Shown here piece by piece: positions 18,670 through 27,952 of a DNA stretch of 64,000 nt. The stretch is from 66-474 sp035281745 (lineage in GTDB: Bacteria; Pseudomonadota; Gammaproteobacteria; Xanthomonadales; Rhodanobacteraceae), in contig DATEDI010000022.1 in assembly GCA_035281745.1 (NCBI GenBank), forward strand, positions 1 to 64,000. The letters run 5' to 3'. The translations under genes and the position numbers were made by a program. The notes beneath the pieces are model-generated. The model was given only the letters and a program-made list of their open reading frames with translations, searched no databases and was not told the origin of the DNA. The number at the start of each line of letters is the position of its first letter. Positions within the stretch are counted from its first letter, which is position 1.

Positions 18670-19973
18670 GTGACGCGTTGGCCACTGTTGCGCGGGAAAG
18701 TGACGCGCGGTCCGCCGGGGATGCCACGCAACTGCTGCGCATCCTGCATGTGCTGGATCATTCCCTGCCGTTGCACAGCGGCTACACCTTCCGCACGCTC
18801 TCGATTCTCGCCCATCAGCGTCAGTTGGGATGGGAAACCTTTCAGTTGACCAGCCCCAAACAAGGAAGCGGCAGCGAGCGCGAACAGCAGATCGGCGAAT
18901 GGCTGTTTTATCGCACGCCTCCGGCAGAAGGTTTGGCAGCGAAGCTGCCGCTGGTCCAGCATCGCGCATTGATGGATGTGGTGCGGACGCGACTCGCTGA
19001 AGTCGTGGACGCGGTGCGGCCCGACATCCTGCATGCCCACTCGCCGGTGTTGAACGCGTTGCCCGCGCTGGAAGTCGGCAAGGCGCGCAGCATACCTGTG
19101 GTGTACGAGGTGCGCGCGTTCTGGGAAGACGCGGCGGCCGATCTGGGCACCGCGCGTGAATGGGGCCCTCGTTATCGATTGACGCGCGCCATGGAAACGC
19201 GCGCGTTGCGACGGGCAGATGCAGTGACCACGATTTGCGAAGGTCTGCGCGGCGACATGCTGAAGCGAGGGATTCCCGCCGACAAGATCACCGTCATTCC
19301 CAATGCCGTGGATGTGACGAAATTTCATTTCAAGGCGCCCGCCGATACCGAGCTTGTCGAAAAGTATCGACTCGCTCCACGGGCGACGTTGGGATTTGCG
19401 GGTTCGTTCTATGCCTACGAAGGCCTGGATATCCTGCTGCAGGCGATGCCGCAGGTGTTGCGCGCCGCACCGCAGGCGCGCCTCCTTTTGCTGGGCGGGG
19501 GGCCGCGGGAAGCCCCGCTGAAGGCGCTGGCCGCACGTCTCGGCCTTGAAGGCAGCGTGCATTTCGTCGGTCGCGTACCGCATGACGAAGTGAGCCGCTA
19601 CTACAGCGCCATGGACGTGATGGTCTACCCGCGCATTTCGCGCCGCCTGACGGAACTGGTCACGCCGCTGAAGCCGCTGGAAGCGATGGCGATGGGCAAG
19701 CTGGTTGCGGCTTCCGACGTGGGCGGACATCGGGAGTTGATCCGCGATGGCTACAACGGACACCTCTTCGCGGCCGGTTCGGCGGTTGCCCTCGCCGAGC
19801 GCTTGATCGACCTGTTGCGGCACCCGGCGGGCTGGGATGCGGTGATCGCCAACGGCCGGCAGTTCGTGGAACGCGAACGTACCTGGCGAGGAAGCGTCGA
19901 TCGTTATCGTGCCGTCTACGATGGCATACTCGCGCGCTCGCGGCGCGTGGGGGGAGCCAATCGTGGCGTTTGA
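18666..19973 (+). CDS. Exosortase A-associated glycosyltransferase (TIGR04063-type)
   Basis: GT4-like glycosyltransferase of 435 aa. ILHVLDHSLPLHSGYTFRTL is the N-terminal signature of the exosortase-A-associated subfamily, followed by DILHAHSPVLNALPAL and PVVYEVRAFWEDAA. The donor domain has IPNAVDVTKF, LGFAGSFYAYEGLDILLQA and YPRISRRLTELVTPLKPLEAMAMG, where the catalytic-region glutamate lies. The upstream open frame to 18525 belongs to the preceding gene; ATG 18666 overlaps its stop by 4 nt. The next gene's GTG start lies 11 nt inside this gene's 3' end. Confidence 0.93.
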   Translation: MSDALATVARESDARSAGDATQLLRILHVLDHSLPLHSGYTFRTLSILAHQRQLGWETFQLTSPKQGSGSEREQQIGEWLFYRTPPAEGLAAKLPLVQHRALMDVVRTRLAEVVDAVRPDILHAHSPVLNALPALEVGKARSIPVVYEVRAFWEDAAADLGTAREWGPRYRLTRAMETRALRRADAVTTICEGLRGDMLKRGIPADKITVIPNAVDVTKFHFKAPADTELVEKYRLAPRATLGFAGSFYAYEGLDILLQAMPQVLRAAPQARLLLLGGGPREAPLKALAARLGLEGSVHFVGRVPHDEVSRYYSAMDVMVYPRISRRLTELVTPLKPLEAMAMGKLVAASDVGGHRELIRDGYNGHLFAAGSAVALAERLIDLLRHPAGWDAVIANGRQFVERERTWRGSVDRYRAVYDGILARSRRVGGANRGV

Positions 19974-21168
19974 TACACCGGCGGTGGTCTTGGGAGCAGG
20001 CATTAACGGATTGGGCGTGGCGCGCAGCCTCGCACGGGCGGGCGTTTCCGCTTGGTTGCTTGATGCCGACGGGCATCGATTCGAAATGCGCACCCGCGCG
20101 GCCCGATCGCTGACCCTAACCGATATGCACGGACCCGCACTGATCGATGAACTGGTGCGCCTCGGTACGACCCGGTTTGCCGGTGTTCGCCCGGTGTTGC
20201 TGTTGACTCAAGAGGAAAGCGTCAAGCTGGTTTCGCGCGAGCGTGAAAGACTTTCGCCGCTCTATCGCTTCAACTTGCCGCCCAAGGCGCTGCTGGAAGC
20301 ACTGCTGCACAAGCATGGATTCCAGCGCCTCGCGGAACAGTTCAGTTGCCCCATTCCCGCGCTCGTTCGCGTTGGCACGGCGGCGGAATTGCCCACGCTG
20401 GAACGCTTGCGTTATCCGGTGGTGGTGAAGCCGGGTGAACGTCACGACGGCTACGGGCGGCAGTTCAAGAAAGCCTATCGCGTGGAGACGGCAGCGGATG
20501 CGATGGAACTTGTTGGCCGCATCCTGCCGGTCATGGCCGATGTGGTGGTGCAGGAATGGACCGAAGGACCGGATTCCAGCATCTACTTCTGCCTGCAATA
20601 CATCGATGCGCAAGGTGAAGTTACGGCGTCCTTCACGGGCCACAAGGTTCGTTCATGGCCGCCGCAGGTCGGCGGCACCGCCAGTTGCGCGCCGGCACCC
20701 GAAGCGCACGCCGAGTTGTCGGCGCTGACGACGAAGTTTTTCCGCGATGCAGGCGTGACGGGCATGGCGGCGATGGAATACAAGCGCGATGCGCGTACCG
20801 GCGCGTTCCGCATGGTCGAACCCACCGTGGGCCGTACCGATTATCAGGCGGAGGTTGCGACGTTGAACGGCGTCAACCTGCCGCACGCGGCTTATTGCGG
20901 TGCGCTGGGCTTGAGCTTTCCTGTGCCGCGCCTTCCGTCAAGATCCATTGCATGGCGGGTACGTTCGGAGGACGTGCAATCTGCACGCGCCCAACGGCAG
21001 CGGGCGAACAGCGGGTTTGAAGCGATGGATAAAATCGTGGATGCCATCTGGCGCTGGTCCGACCCCATGCCCGGCCTGGTCAATATTTCTCGTCGTGCAA
21101 AACAAACCTTGCGCGCTCGCGCGGCAAGAATATTGCCATCGACCGAACCCTTGGGAAGCAAACCATGA
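19963..21168 (+). CDS. ATP-grasp ligase (carboxylate-amine ligase-like)
   Basis: A 401-aa ATP-grasp protein that should activate a carboxylate as acyl-phosphate and join it to an amine. A dinucleotide-like N-terminus (VVLGAGINGLGVARSLARAG) precedes the ATP-grasp core: YPVVVKPGERHDGYG with the ATP-binding lysine, VVQEWTEGPDSSIYF with the adenine-side glutamate, and FRMVEPTVGRTDYQ with a metal-binding glutamate. GTG 19963, preceded by GGGGGAG, is preferred to an ATG at 19909 that would sit deep inside the previous gene. It overlaps the following toroid gene by 4 nt. The substrate is unknown; linking an amino acid to a uronic acid of the polymer is plausible. Confidence 0.82.
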   Translation: MAFDTPAVVLGAGINGLGVARSLARAGVSAWLLDADGHRFEMRTRAARSLTLTDMHGPALIDELVRLGTTRFAGVRPVLLLTQEESVKLVSRERERLSPLYRFNLPPKALLEALLHKHGFQRLAEQFSCPIPALVRVGTAAELPTLERLRYPVVVKPGERHDGYGRQFKKAYRVETAADAMELVGRILPVMADVVVQEWTEGPDSSIYFCLQYIDAQGEVTASFTGHKVRSWPPQVGGTASCAPAPEAHAELSALTTKFFRDAGVTGMAAMEYKRDARTGAFRMVEPTVGRTDYQAEVATLNGVNLPHAAYCGALGLSFPVPRLPSRSIAWRVRSEDVQSARAQRQRANSGFEAMDKIVDAIWRWSDPMPGLVNISRRAKQTLRARAARILPSTEPLGSKP

Positions 21169-22280
21169 GTGTGTTGGCCAAACTGTTGTCCAAGCGTCGG
21201 GCGGTTGCCAATCTCGATCCGGAATTGGCGCTGCGTGCAGCCGCCGAGTGGCTGTGCCGCGCGCAAGATGCCACCGACTCCGGTGGCGTCAGTGCCCATT
21301 ACGACGTTGCGAAACGCAAATGGGTGGGAGCTTACCCGGAAACCACCGGCTACATCATTCCGACATTCTTCCGTTATGCGGAATTCTGCGGCGAGACGGC
21401 TTATCGTGAACGTGCCATCCGGATGGCCGAGTGGGAATCCGACATCCAGCTTCCCGAGGGCGGCGTGCGTGCGGGCACCATGGATGCCGTGCAGGTCGTA
21501 CCCACGATCTTCAACACGGGACAGGTGTTGTTCGGCTGGTCGGCCGCGTGGCAGCAGACGCAGGATGGGCGTTTTCGCGATTCGCTGATCCGCGCGGCTG
21601 ACTGGCTGGTGGCGGCGCAGGACGAAGACGGCGCGTGGCGGCGCTTCGCGTCCCCGTTCGCAGCGCACGCGCTGAACACTTACAACACCCGCGTGGCATT
21701 CGGGCTTGCCCAGGCGGGCAACGTGCTGGGCGAGCAGAAGTACATCGATACTGCCGTGCGCAATGTCGAATGGGCGCTTACGCAGATGCGGCCGAACGGC
21801 TGGCTCGAAAACAATGATCTGGAGGACAACAGCCGTCCCCTGACACACACGATTGCCTATGCCACCCGCGGCATCCTGGAAGTAGGCCTCATCGCGTCCA
21901 AAAGCGTGTTTGTCGATGCGGCCGTTCGTATTGCGCGTGCTGTCGCACAACCGCAGCGTGATGACGGCGCGTTACCCGGTCGCATCGATGCCGATTGGAA
22001 ACCCGCGGCTCGTTGGAGTTGCGTGACGGGCAACGCCCAGATGGCCATCGTGTGGCAGCGAATTGCCCAAGAAGCGGGCGACCGCTCACTGCTGCCCGCC
22101 GCAGAGAAAGCCAATCGCTTCAACATGTCGGTGCAGGATCTTGCCACGCCAGATCCAGGCATCCGCGGCGGCATACCCGGTTCGCACCCGCGCGGCGGTG
22201 GCTACATGACACACCGTTATCCCAATTGGGCCGCCAAGTTCTTCATGGATGCGCTGATGTTGCAGTTGCAGGCGGCCTGA
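21165..22280 (+). CDS. Alpha/alpha-toroid protein, VpsJ-like polysaccharide locus protein
   Basis: A 371-aa protein with repeated helical-hairpin motifs typical of alpha/alpha-toroid enzymes: AAEWLCRAQD, ETTGYIIPTFFRYAE, RAADWLVAAQDEDGAW, THTIAYATRGILEVG, and GNAQMAIVWQRIAQ, each about 60 residues apart. Aromatic and acidic residues cluster in the loops, as in glycosidases, lyases or epimerases of this fold. Proteins of this kind occur in exopolysaccharide loci (VpsJ of Vibrio is the name I associate with them; tentative). No signal peptide is visible, so action on a cytoplasmic or lipid-linked intermediate is likely. It is coupled to the upstream ATP-grasp gene by a 4-nt overlap. Function unknown. 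Confidence 0.7.
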   Translation: MSVLAKLLSKRRAVANLDPELALRAAAEWLCRAQDATDSGGVSAHYDVAKRKWVGAYPETTGYIIPTFFRYAEFCGETAYRERAIRMAEWESDIQLPEGGVRAGTMDAVQVVPTIFNTGQVLFGWSAAWQQTQDGRFRDSLIRAADWLVAAQDEDGAWRRFASPFAAHALNTYNTRVAFGLAQAGNVLGEQKYIDTAVRNVEWALTQMRPNGWLENNDLEDNSRPLTHTIAYATRGILEVGLIASKSVFVDAAVRIARAVAQPQRDDGALPGRIDADWKPAARWSCVTGNAQMAIVWQRIAQEAGDRSLLPAAEKANRFNMSVQDLATPDPGIRGGIPGSHPRGGGYMTHRYPNWAAKFFMDALMLQLQAA

Positions 22281-22284
22281 AAAC

Positions 22285-23613
22285 ATGCGCGATATTGCAC
22301 TCGCCCTGTTCATCTTCGGGACGATTCCCTTCATCCTGTCGCGCCCGTACATCGGGCTGCTGGTGTGGTCGTGGCTCGGCTACATGAATCCGCATCGGCT
22401 GTGCTTTGGCTTTGCGTACGGCTTCCCGTGGGTCATGCTGATAGCAGTGGTCACGTTGGTGAGCTTCGCAGTCAGCCGCGAGGACAAAAGAATCCCGGTA
22501 TCGAACGTGAGCGTTCTGCTATTCATATTTCTTTTATGGACCGGGTTCACAACCATATTCGCGATCGAGGGAGCCGCCGCTTGGGCGGCATATCAGCAAT
22601 TCGCAAAGATCCTGATCATGGTGTTTGTCACTTTGGCCTTGGTGAAGGATCGACAGCGGATGCACTGGATGATTTGGGTTATCGTGATTTCACTCGGATT
22701 TTTTGGCCTGCGGGGCGGAGTGTTCACGCTACTCACAGGCGGCAATTATCACGTGTATGGACCTGCCCAGAGTTTCATCGCTGACAACAACGATCTTGCC
22801 CAAGCGCTTTGCATGTGTTTGCCACTCATGCGCTACCTTCAGTTGCAGATGGCAGCAAAGTGGCAAAGGCTTGCGCTCGGCGCATTGATGTTGTTCACGG
22901 GCATTGCAATCCTGGGCACGTACTCTCGCGGCGGCATGATTGCGCTGGTAGTCGTGGGTGGAGCATTGCTGCTCAAAAGCCGACGGCAGCTCGCGGTCGC
23001 GAGCTTCTTTATCGTGCTGGCGTTGATTGCCTACCACTTCATGCCCGATCAGTGGCTTGCACGAATGGATACGATCCAGCACGCGGAGCAGGTGAATTCC
23101 GCACAGACGCGTATCCAATCATGGGAATTTGCGACCAAGGTTGCAGTCCATCGCCCCTTGGTGGGTGGGGGCTTCGAAATCTACAGAAGCGCTTCGATGT
23201 GGGAGCAATTCGGCCCAGAGGGTGCCAGACAGCGCGCGATCCACAGCATTTATTTCCGCATTTTGGGTGAGCAGGGATTCTTGGGACTCCTGATATTTCT
23301 TTCTCTGTTGGCGACCAGTTGGCGAAGCTGCACCAAAGTCCGAAAAAGGATGAAGGGCGTGGCAGAAGGCAAGTGGGCCTTCGATCTTGCCTCGATGTTG
23401 CAGGTAAGCCTTCTCGCATTCGTGGTCGCAGGCTTGGCAACCACTTCCAGCTATTTCGATCTTACCTACCAGCTGATGGCCTTATGCCTGCTCTTGAGAT
23501 TGATCGTTGAACGCAGCAGCGAATTTCCCGTCACCGCACGCGACAGGCAGGCGATGCAAGACTCTGCAGGGAGCCCTCCAACCACGGTACCGGTATCAAA
23601 ATGGGCGGGGTGA
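22285..23613 (+). CDS. Putative O-glycosylation ligase, exosortase A-associated (O-antigen ligase-like)
   Basis: Polytopic inner-membrane protein (442 aa) with about ten hydrophobic helices. The opening MRDIALALFIFGTIPFILSRP and GLLVWSWLGYMNPHRLCFGFAYGFPW are typical of the exosortase-associated ligase family. The large periplasmic loop between about residues 255 and 335 carries RIQSWEFATKVAVHRPLVGGGF and AIHSIYFRILGEQGFLGLLI, containing the Arg and His residues expected in Wzy/WaaL-type enzymes. It may polymerise repeats or transfer glycans onto PEP-CTERM proteins; the family name assumes the latter. It begins 4 nt after the toroid gene and ends inside the next gene's start region. Confidence 0.9.
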   Translation: MRDIALALFIFGTIPFILSRPYIGLLVWSWLGYMNPHRLCFGFAYGFPWVMLIAVVTLVSFAVSREDKRIPVSNVSVLLFIFLLWTGFTTIFAIEGAAAWAAYQQFAKILIMVFVTLALVKDRQRMHWMIWVIVISLGFFGLRGGVFTLLTGGNYHVYGPAQSFIADNNDLAQALCMCLPLMRYLQLQMAAKWQRLALGALMLFTGIAILGTYSRGGMIALVVVGGALLLKSRRQLAVASFFIVLALIAYHFMPDQWLARMDTIQHAEQVNSAQTRIQSWEFATKVAVHRPLVGGGFEIYRSASMWEQFGPEGARQRAIHSIYFRILGEQGFLGLLIFLSLLATSWRSCTKVRKRMKGVAEGKWAFDLASMLQVSLLAFVVAGLATTSSYFDLTYQLMALCLLLRLIVERSSEFPVTARDRQAMQDSAGSPPTTVPVSKWAG

Positions 23614-24875
23614 CGGCGGGCGAAGGCCACAAGGACGTCCTCATGGTCGGCTTTCATTTCCCGCCGTCCACGCTTAGCAGCGGCCACTTGCGGCTGCTGG
23701 CATTCGCAAAATATCTGCCCTCGTTCGGCTGGAACCCGGTCGTTTTGACGGCCCGTGGCAATATCTACGAGCATTCGGATCCTGCCAGCATCAGCACGAT
23801 CCCGCCGGACGTCCGGATGCATCGGGCTTTTGCGCTGGATGCCCGTCGTCACATGGGTATTGGCGGAAAGTACCCTTCATGGCTGGCGCGACCGGATCGG
23901 TGGGTAAGTTGGTGGCCCGCCGCGGTCCTGTCCGGCCTCTACCTGATCAAGCGCCATCGTATTCAGGCGATCTGGTCAACCTACCCAATCATGACCGCCC
24001 ATTGTGTCGCTCATACCTTGAGTCGGATAAGCGGCCTACCCTGGATTGCGGATTTCCGCGATCCCGTGGCAAGCTCGGTTTCGGGCAAGGACAGGGCGAC
24101 AGTGGCAAGCCAGATGCGCTGGGAACAGCGGGTCATGTCTCGCGCCACCTGCACCGTCTTCACCACGCCGGGGGCCGTGCGGGTCGGTTCGAGCCTCTAT
24201 TCTTCCGCGCTCGGTGAAGGGCGCATTCAATGTATCCCCAACGGCTTCGATGAGGATGACTTCGCCGGGATTGAGATCGGCCGACCATCCAGCGAGGGTG
24301 GCCCATTGCATTTCGTCCACGGTGGTGTGCTGTATCCCGAAGGACGCAATCCGGCGCGGTTTTTTGAAGCGTTAGCGGAGCTGAAGCGCACTGGTGCTCT
24401 GAAGGCGAGCGATATTCGCGTGACTTTGCGTGCCAGCGGATCCGAAGATGTCTATGCAGAACAGCTCAGGCAGCTCGGGCTCACCGACATCGTCACTTTG
24501 GCGCCGTATTTGCCCTACAAGGATGCATTGGCGGAGCAGGCGGAGGCCGACGGGCTGCTGTTGTTCCAGGGCGAGCGATACGATCATCAAATTCCGGCCA
24601 AGGTCTACGAGTATTTGCGGCTTGGCAGGCCGATCCTCGGGCTGGTGGGCGAGAACGGTGACACCGCTGCGCTGCTGCGAAAGGCGCGCGGAGCCGTCAC
24701 TGCTCCGCTGAATTCGGCATCCGCCATTGCGGCGAAAGTCCTGGAGTTCATCGATTTGGTGAAACAGTCCCGTAATGGAATGACGTCATCAGCGGATGTG
24801 CAACGCTACTCACGCCGGCACGCGACGCAATTGCTGGCCGGACTGCTTGATCGTGTCTGCGTTTACGAAAAATGA
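23601..24875 (+). CDS. GT4-like glycosyltransferase
   Basis: Glycosyltransferase of 424 aa. The N-terminal VLMVGFHFPPSTLSSGHLRLLAFAKYL and PVVLTARGNIYE mark the acceptor domain; IWSTYPIMTAHCVAH and PWIADFRDPVASS follow, the latter being common in GT4 enzymes of this type. The donor domain has CIPNGFDEDDF, LHFVHGGVLYPEGRNP and QIPAKVYEYLRLGRPILGLVG with the conserved glutamate. ATG 23601 overlaps the previous stop by 13 nt; GTG 23610 would give a GTGA junction and is an alternative, and ATG 23643 is possible. The base composition is lower in GC than the early operon genes. It is the fifth glycosyltransferase in the cluster. Confidence 0.87.
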   Translation: MGGVTAGEGHKDVLMVGFHFPPSTLSSGHLRLLAFAKYLPSFGWNPVVLTARGNIYEHSDPASISTIPPDVRMHRAFALDARRHMGIGGKYPSWLARPDRWVSWWPAAVLSGLYLIKRHRIQAIWSTYPIMTAHCVAHTLSRISGLPWIADFRDPVASSVSGKDRATVASQMRWEQRVMSRATCTVFTTPGAVRVGSSLYSSALGEGRIQCIPNGFDEDDFAGIEIGRPSSEGGPLHFVHGGVLYPEGRNPARFFEALAELKRTGALKASDIRVTLRASGSEDVYAEQLRQLGLTDIVTLAPYLPYKDALAEQAEADGLLLFQGERYDHQIPAKVYEYLRLGRPILGLVGENGDTAALLRKARGAVTAPLNSASAIAAKVLEFIDLVKQSRNGMTSSADVQRYSRRHATQLLAGLLDRVCVYEK

Positions 24876-24948
24876 AGGCAGCTGAACGCGCAACCGTCGC
24901 CGCTGTCGATTTCCAAAAAAGGCGAGCCCCATTTCATGTAGGTACGCA

Positions 24949-25797
24949 ATGATCCCTGCACGCACGTTCCTTGGCCTGCCCTCTACGCGGATAACCCCGG
25001 AGATGGAAGAGGTTTTTTTTACGTCCATCATGGCCAGAAATGGCACTTACAAGACCACGTATGGGTCTCGGTTTTCCGAGATCAACCAGCAATTGTTGCG
25101 TCTCATCTCCGCCGGCTCGATAAGCGCACGAAGCGTCCTAGACGTTGGAATTTCTTCTGGAGTAAACACGCTCGAGCTGACCGAGGCTCTGGGTGCGGAT
25201 GGCTACGAGGCAAGCATCGTGGGAACCGACATTCTTATCGATGCATATCTGGTCAGGGTGCTGCCGGGCTGTGACGCGCTGGTGGACGCTTCGGGGTTCC
25301 CGCTTCGCTTCGATCTGTTCGGAAAGAGCATGAAACCCTGGGTTGTCCAAAGCGATTATCGAAGTGGGTTCTTTTTGGTGCGCAAAGGCATCAATGTATT
25401 GTTCCGATCCTTGGCGGCGCGTGCTCGCAAAGGTCGCCAGAGCTCCAAAACCACGCACGTGCAATTGGTGGCGCCCCGCTTGCTGGAGGACAAAAACATA
25501 GTGGTCTGCGACGATGACATAACCCGGTTCAACCCGGAGTTTGCGGGGCGATTCGACTTTGTGAGAGCCGCCAATGTATTGAACAAGGGCTATTTCGATG
25601 ATGATGCGCTACGCGGGATAATCGGGAACATTCGAAAGTACCTGAAACCTTCGGTGGGCAGCCTGCTGGTCTTGCGCACGCACGAAAGCGAGGAAAACCA
25701 CGGCACACTTTTCAAGCTGGACGGTGACAACCGGTTCGTGCTCCTGGAGCGCTTCGGAACAGGGTCCGAGATCGAGCACTTGGTACTGGAAGCCTGA
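24949..25797 (+). CDS. Class I SAM-dependent methyltransferase-like protein
   Basis: A 282-aa protein with a recognisable SAM-binding motif I, SVLDVGISSGVNTLEL at about 62-77, and a post-motif acidic turn IVGTDILIDAYL. The later part, FDFVRAANVLNKGYFDDDALRGII followed by VGSLLVLRTHESEENHG, fits motifs II-III of class I methyltransferases. An Arg/Lys-rich insert (about 140-165) separates the halves. It is the last plus-strand gene of the cluster, 73 nt after the glycosyltransferase, and converges with the minus-strand ligase cluster 45 bp away. Substrate unknown; methylation of a sugar or of a carboxyl group are both open. Confidence 0.7.
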   Translation: MIPARTFLGLPSTRITPEMEEVFFTSIMARNGTYKTTYGSRFSEINQQLLRLISAGSISARSVLDVGISSGVNTLELTEALGADGYEASIVGTDILIDAYLVRVLPGCDALVDASGFPLRFDLFGKSMKPWVVQSDYRSGFFLVRKGINVLFRSLAARARKGRQSSKTTHVQLVAPRLLEDKNIVVCDDDITRFNPEFAGRFDFVRAANVLNKGYFDDDALRGIIGNIRKYLKPSVGSLLVLRTHESEENHGTLFKLDGDNRFVLLERFGTGSEIEHLVLEA

Positions 25798-25842
25798 ACC
25801 TCCATTCTGCGGGTGAGGTGGAGCTCCGAAACGGGTGCAGGT

Positions 25843-27567
25843 TCACGCCTTGCACCGGTCCCCGTACCGCTCCAAAGCTTGGTCCAGCATGCCCTCGTGC
25901 AGCCATTGCCACGCCTTCCAGTGGAATAGCAGCTTCCACGCCAGGTAGTCTCCGGTTTCCGGCGTTTTCAGCCTCTCGCGGGCGGAGGGATTGAGCCACC
26001 TGTCGCCGTCCTCGAAGAGGTGCTCTCCGAGAAAGGTGGAGCGTTTGAGTTGGGCGTCGCTCTTTCCGCCGAACAACCTTGGATAGCGGGAGCGATACCT
26101 GTTTTGTTCAGCCCGCAGGCGTTCGCGATAATACGAAGGACTGAAGCGGTTGCCCGGCAGCAGTTCACCACCACTGACGAAGGAGACCGAAAGCGCCCGC
26201 TTGTCCAGACGAGCAAACAGGTTGCGATAGAACCGTCCGTGCTGCTTCTCCCGGAACGGGATGGTGGCTGCGTGCGCCATGAAATCCTTCGACAAGCCGG
26301 GGGTGAAGGCGCGCACTCGATTCGGATACACCTTCAGCGGGTTCATGGCGGGACGGTTTCGGCTGCGGTTTTCGATAACGAAACGCGCCAACCCATGCAT
26401 GTCGTGAGGCAGGCGGGACAGTTCGCTGTCGAGATCTTTTGCGAATCCTTCCCGCATTGCGGCCACGACTTCGGGTTTGAACAAGATCTCCGCTGCGCGC
26501 CAGATGGCGCTATCCGCTCCGCGAATCTCCTGTTTCAGATAGGCATCGAATCCGCCTTCGGGCTGATGCAGCGGCATGAACACGAACCCCGGTACAAGGC
26601 CGTCCCATACAGCTTCGGCGTCGATTTGCGAGGCGACCTTGGCAATGAACAAATCGAGGCTCGGAAAGCCCGCGTCGCTCGCAGCCAAATAGTCGAGGTA
26701 CGCGCCCGACGAAAAAAAGTCGCGGGAAGGATTCGCTCTTCGCAATGACACACCGGCTCGTTCGGCGATGGCCTGTGCCAGCCGCCCGTCGGCATCATCA
26801 TGTTCGTCCTCGTGCGCGATGGATAAGGCATCGACGGGAATGCCGGCCCGTTTGAGCAGGAACAACAGCAGCCGTGAATCGAATCCACCACTCAGCAGCA
26901 GGGTGCCCGAATCGTCGTACGCGGCACAAGCGCGGATGTCGCGCTCCAGCGCAGCCAGGAAATCGTAGCTCCGCCAAGCATCCGACGGTTTCGGCCAATG
27001 CCAATAAGAACTAATGTCGAGTCGATGTCGCGTAAGGTCGTAGGTCAGAATGCTGCCTGCAGGCACACGGACCAAGCCTTGCATCAGGCTTCGTTCCCCA
27101 ATGGGGTGCCCGATTGAAATGAAAGCGCCCCACGCGGATAGATCCGCTTCACCCCGCATTGCCTTGGTTTCTGACGCCAAGATCAGATCGCCGTCGGAGT
27201 GCTGCATGTACAGCGGTTGCATGCCGAGGCAATCGGTCGCAATGACCAGAACGCGCCGTGCTTCATCCAGGAATATGCCGGTGAAAGCCCCGTCATAACG
27301 CGGGAAAAACTGCACGGCAGCGTCCGCATCAACAATCTCCTTGGCATCAGGTCCATTGATCGGCGAACCCGTGAAGAAGCAAAGGTTGCCGTCGGGAGGC
27401 AGCTCGCTGCCTAAACATCCGATGGCGCCTTCGGGAAAGTCACGTCGCCCGGCAATCAACCGTGTCAGGTTCTGGCGCTCCAACATGGCGTCTACTCGGC
27501 GGCCGGCATCTCTCCCGATGCACATGGCAAGCTTGATTGCGCAATGTTTGGGGGACTGTAGTCTCAT
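25843..27567 (-). CDS. Asparagine-synthase-like protein with degenerate glutaminase domain
   Basis: A 574-aa homologue of asparagine synthase. The PP-loop ATP motif LLLSGGFDSRLLL (about 223-235) and the following SIAHEDEHDDADGRLAQAIAERAG are intact, so carboxylate adenylation is likely. The N-terminal domain keeps its late part (FPRYDGAFTGIFLDEARR, then DCLGMQPLYM and ILASETKAM), but there is no N-terminal MCGI: the start MRLQSPKHC lacks Cys2. An internal ATG at 27525 would give MCIG, yet the surrounding residues do not look like a glutaminase site. Such Cys-less relatives usually join a carboxylate to a free amine (beta-lactam and lasso-peptide enzymes are examples). It is last in its strand order, after a 385-bp gap. 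Confidence 0.8.
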   Translation of the reverse strand: MRLQSPKHCAIKLAMCIGRDAGRRVDAMLERQNLTRLIAGRRDFPEGAIGCLGSELPPDGNLCFFTGSPINGPDAKEIVDADAAVQFFPRYDGAFTGIFLDEARRVLVIATDCLGMQPLYMQHSDGDLILASETKAMRGEADLSAWGAFISIGHPIGERSLMQGLVRVPAGSILTYDLTRHRLDISSYWHWPKPSDAWRSYDFLAALERDIRACAAYDDSGTLLLSGGFDSRLLLFLLKRAGIPVDALSIAHEDEHDDADGRLAQAIAERAGVSLRRANPSRDFFSSGAYLDYLAASDAGFPSLDLFIAKVASQIDAEAVWDGLVPGFVFMPLHQPEGGFDAYLKQEIRGADSAIWRAAEILFKPEVVAAMREGFAKDLDSELSRLPHDMHGLARFVIENRSRNRPAMNPLKVYPNRVRAFTPGLSKDFMAHAATIPFREKQHGRFYRNLFARLDKRALSVSFVSGGELLPGNRFSPSYYRERLRAEQNRYRSRYPRLFGGKSDAQLKRSTFLGEHLFEDGDRWLNPSARERLKTPETGDYLAWKLLFHWKAWQWLHEGMLDQALERYGDRCKA

Positions 27568-27952
27568 CTTGTCAGCGTCAACGGCAGATGATCAGGGGAG
27601 TGTCGAAACAGCAGGTGGAATTCCGTGAGCCATCCATCCGCTCACCTGCAACGTGCATTGATGCGGTCCATTGGGCAGCAATTACCTGTCTCGCTGGTAG
27701 CAGGCAGGTCAGCTTGGGAGTCGGTGAAGTGGCATCACTCGAATGCGCCGAGGTGCATGGCGGGATTGCGCTCAATTGCGATAAACCGTACTCCGTCGAT
27801 CGCGACTCTGACCTCGTTGCGTGTCCACTGTCTGCTCCTGCCGCGCATGAGCGAGCTCCTACGGCGACGTAACGAAAGACCGCGATCGGATGGTGCAAAC
27901 AGCCCATCGATCCTATGCCCTTAAACCTCCCCGCCAAAGCTGTCTTGAGGTA
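27568..27952. other. 385-bp intergenic region between two minus-strand ligase-cluster genes
   Basis: No convincing gene is seen; small open frames on both strands have no recognisable product. On the minus strand a weak TTGACG (27576-27581) lies 15 nt before TACAGT (27555-27560), next to the annotated start of the asparagine-synthase-like gene. If used, it would favour that gene's internal start at 27525. AT content is raised compared with flanking coding DNA. Confidence 0.4.

Noticed and set aside
27578..27937. 119-codon open frame on the minus strand between ligase genes
   Set aside because: No ribosome site, no recognisable product, and an unlikely composition rich in Cys, Ser and Arg.
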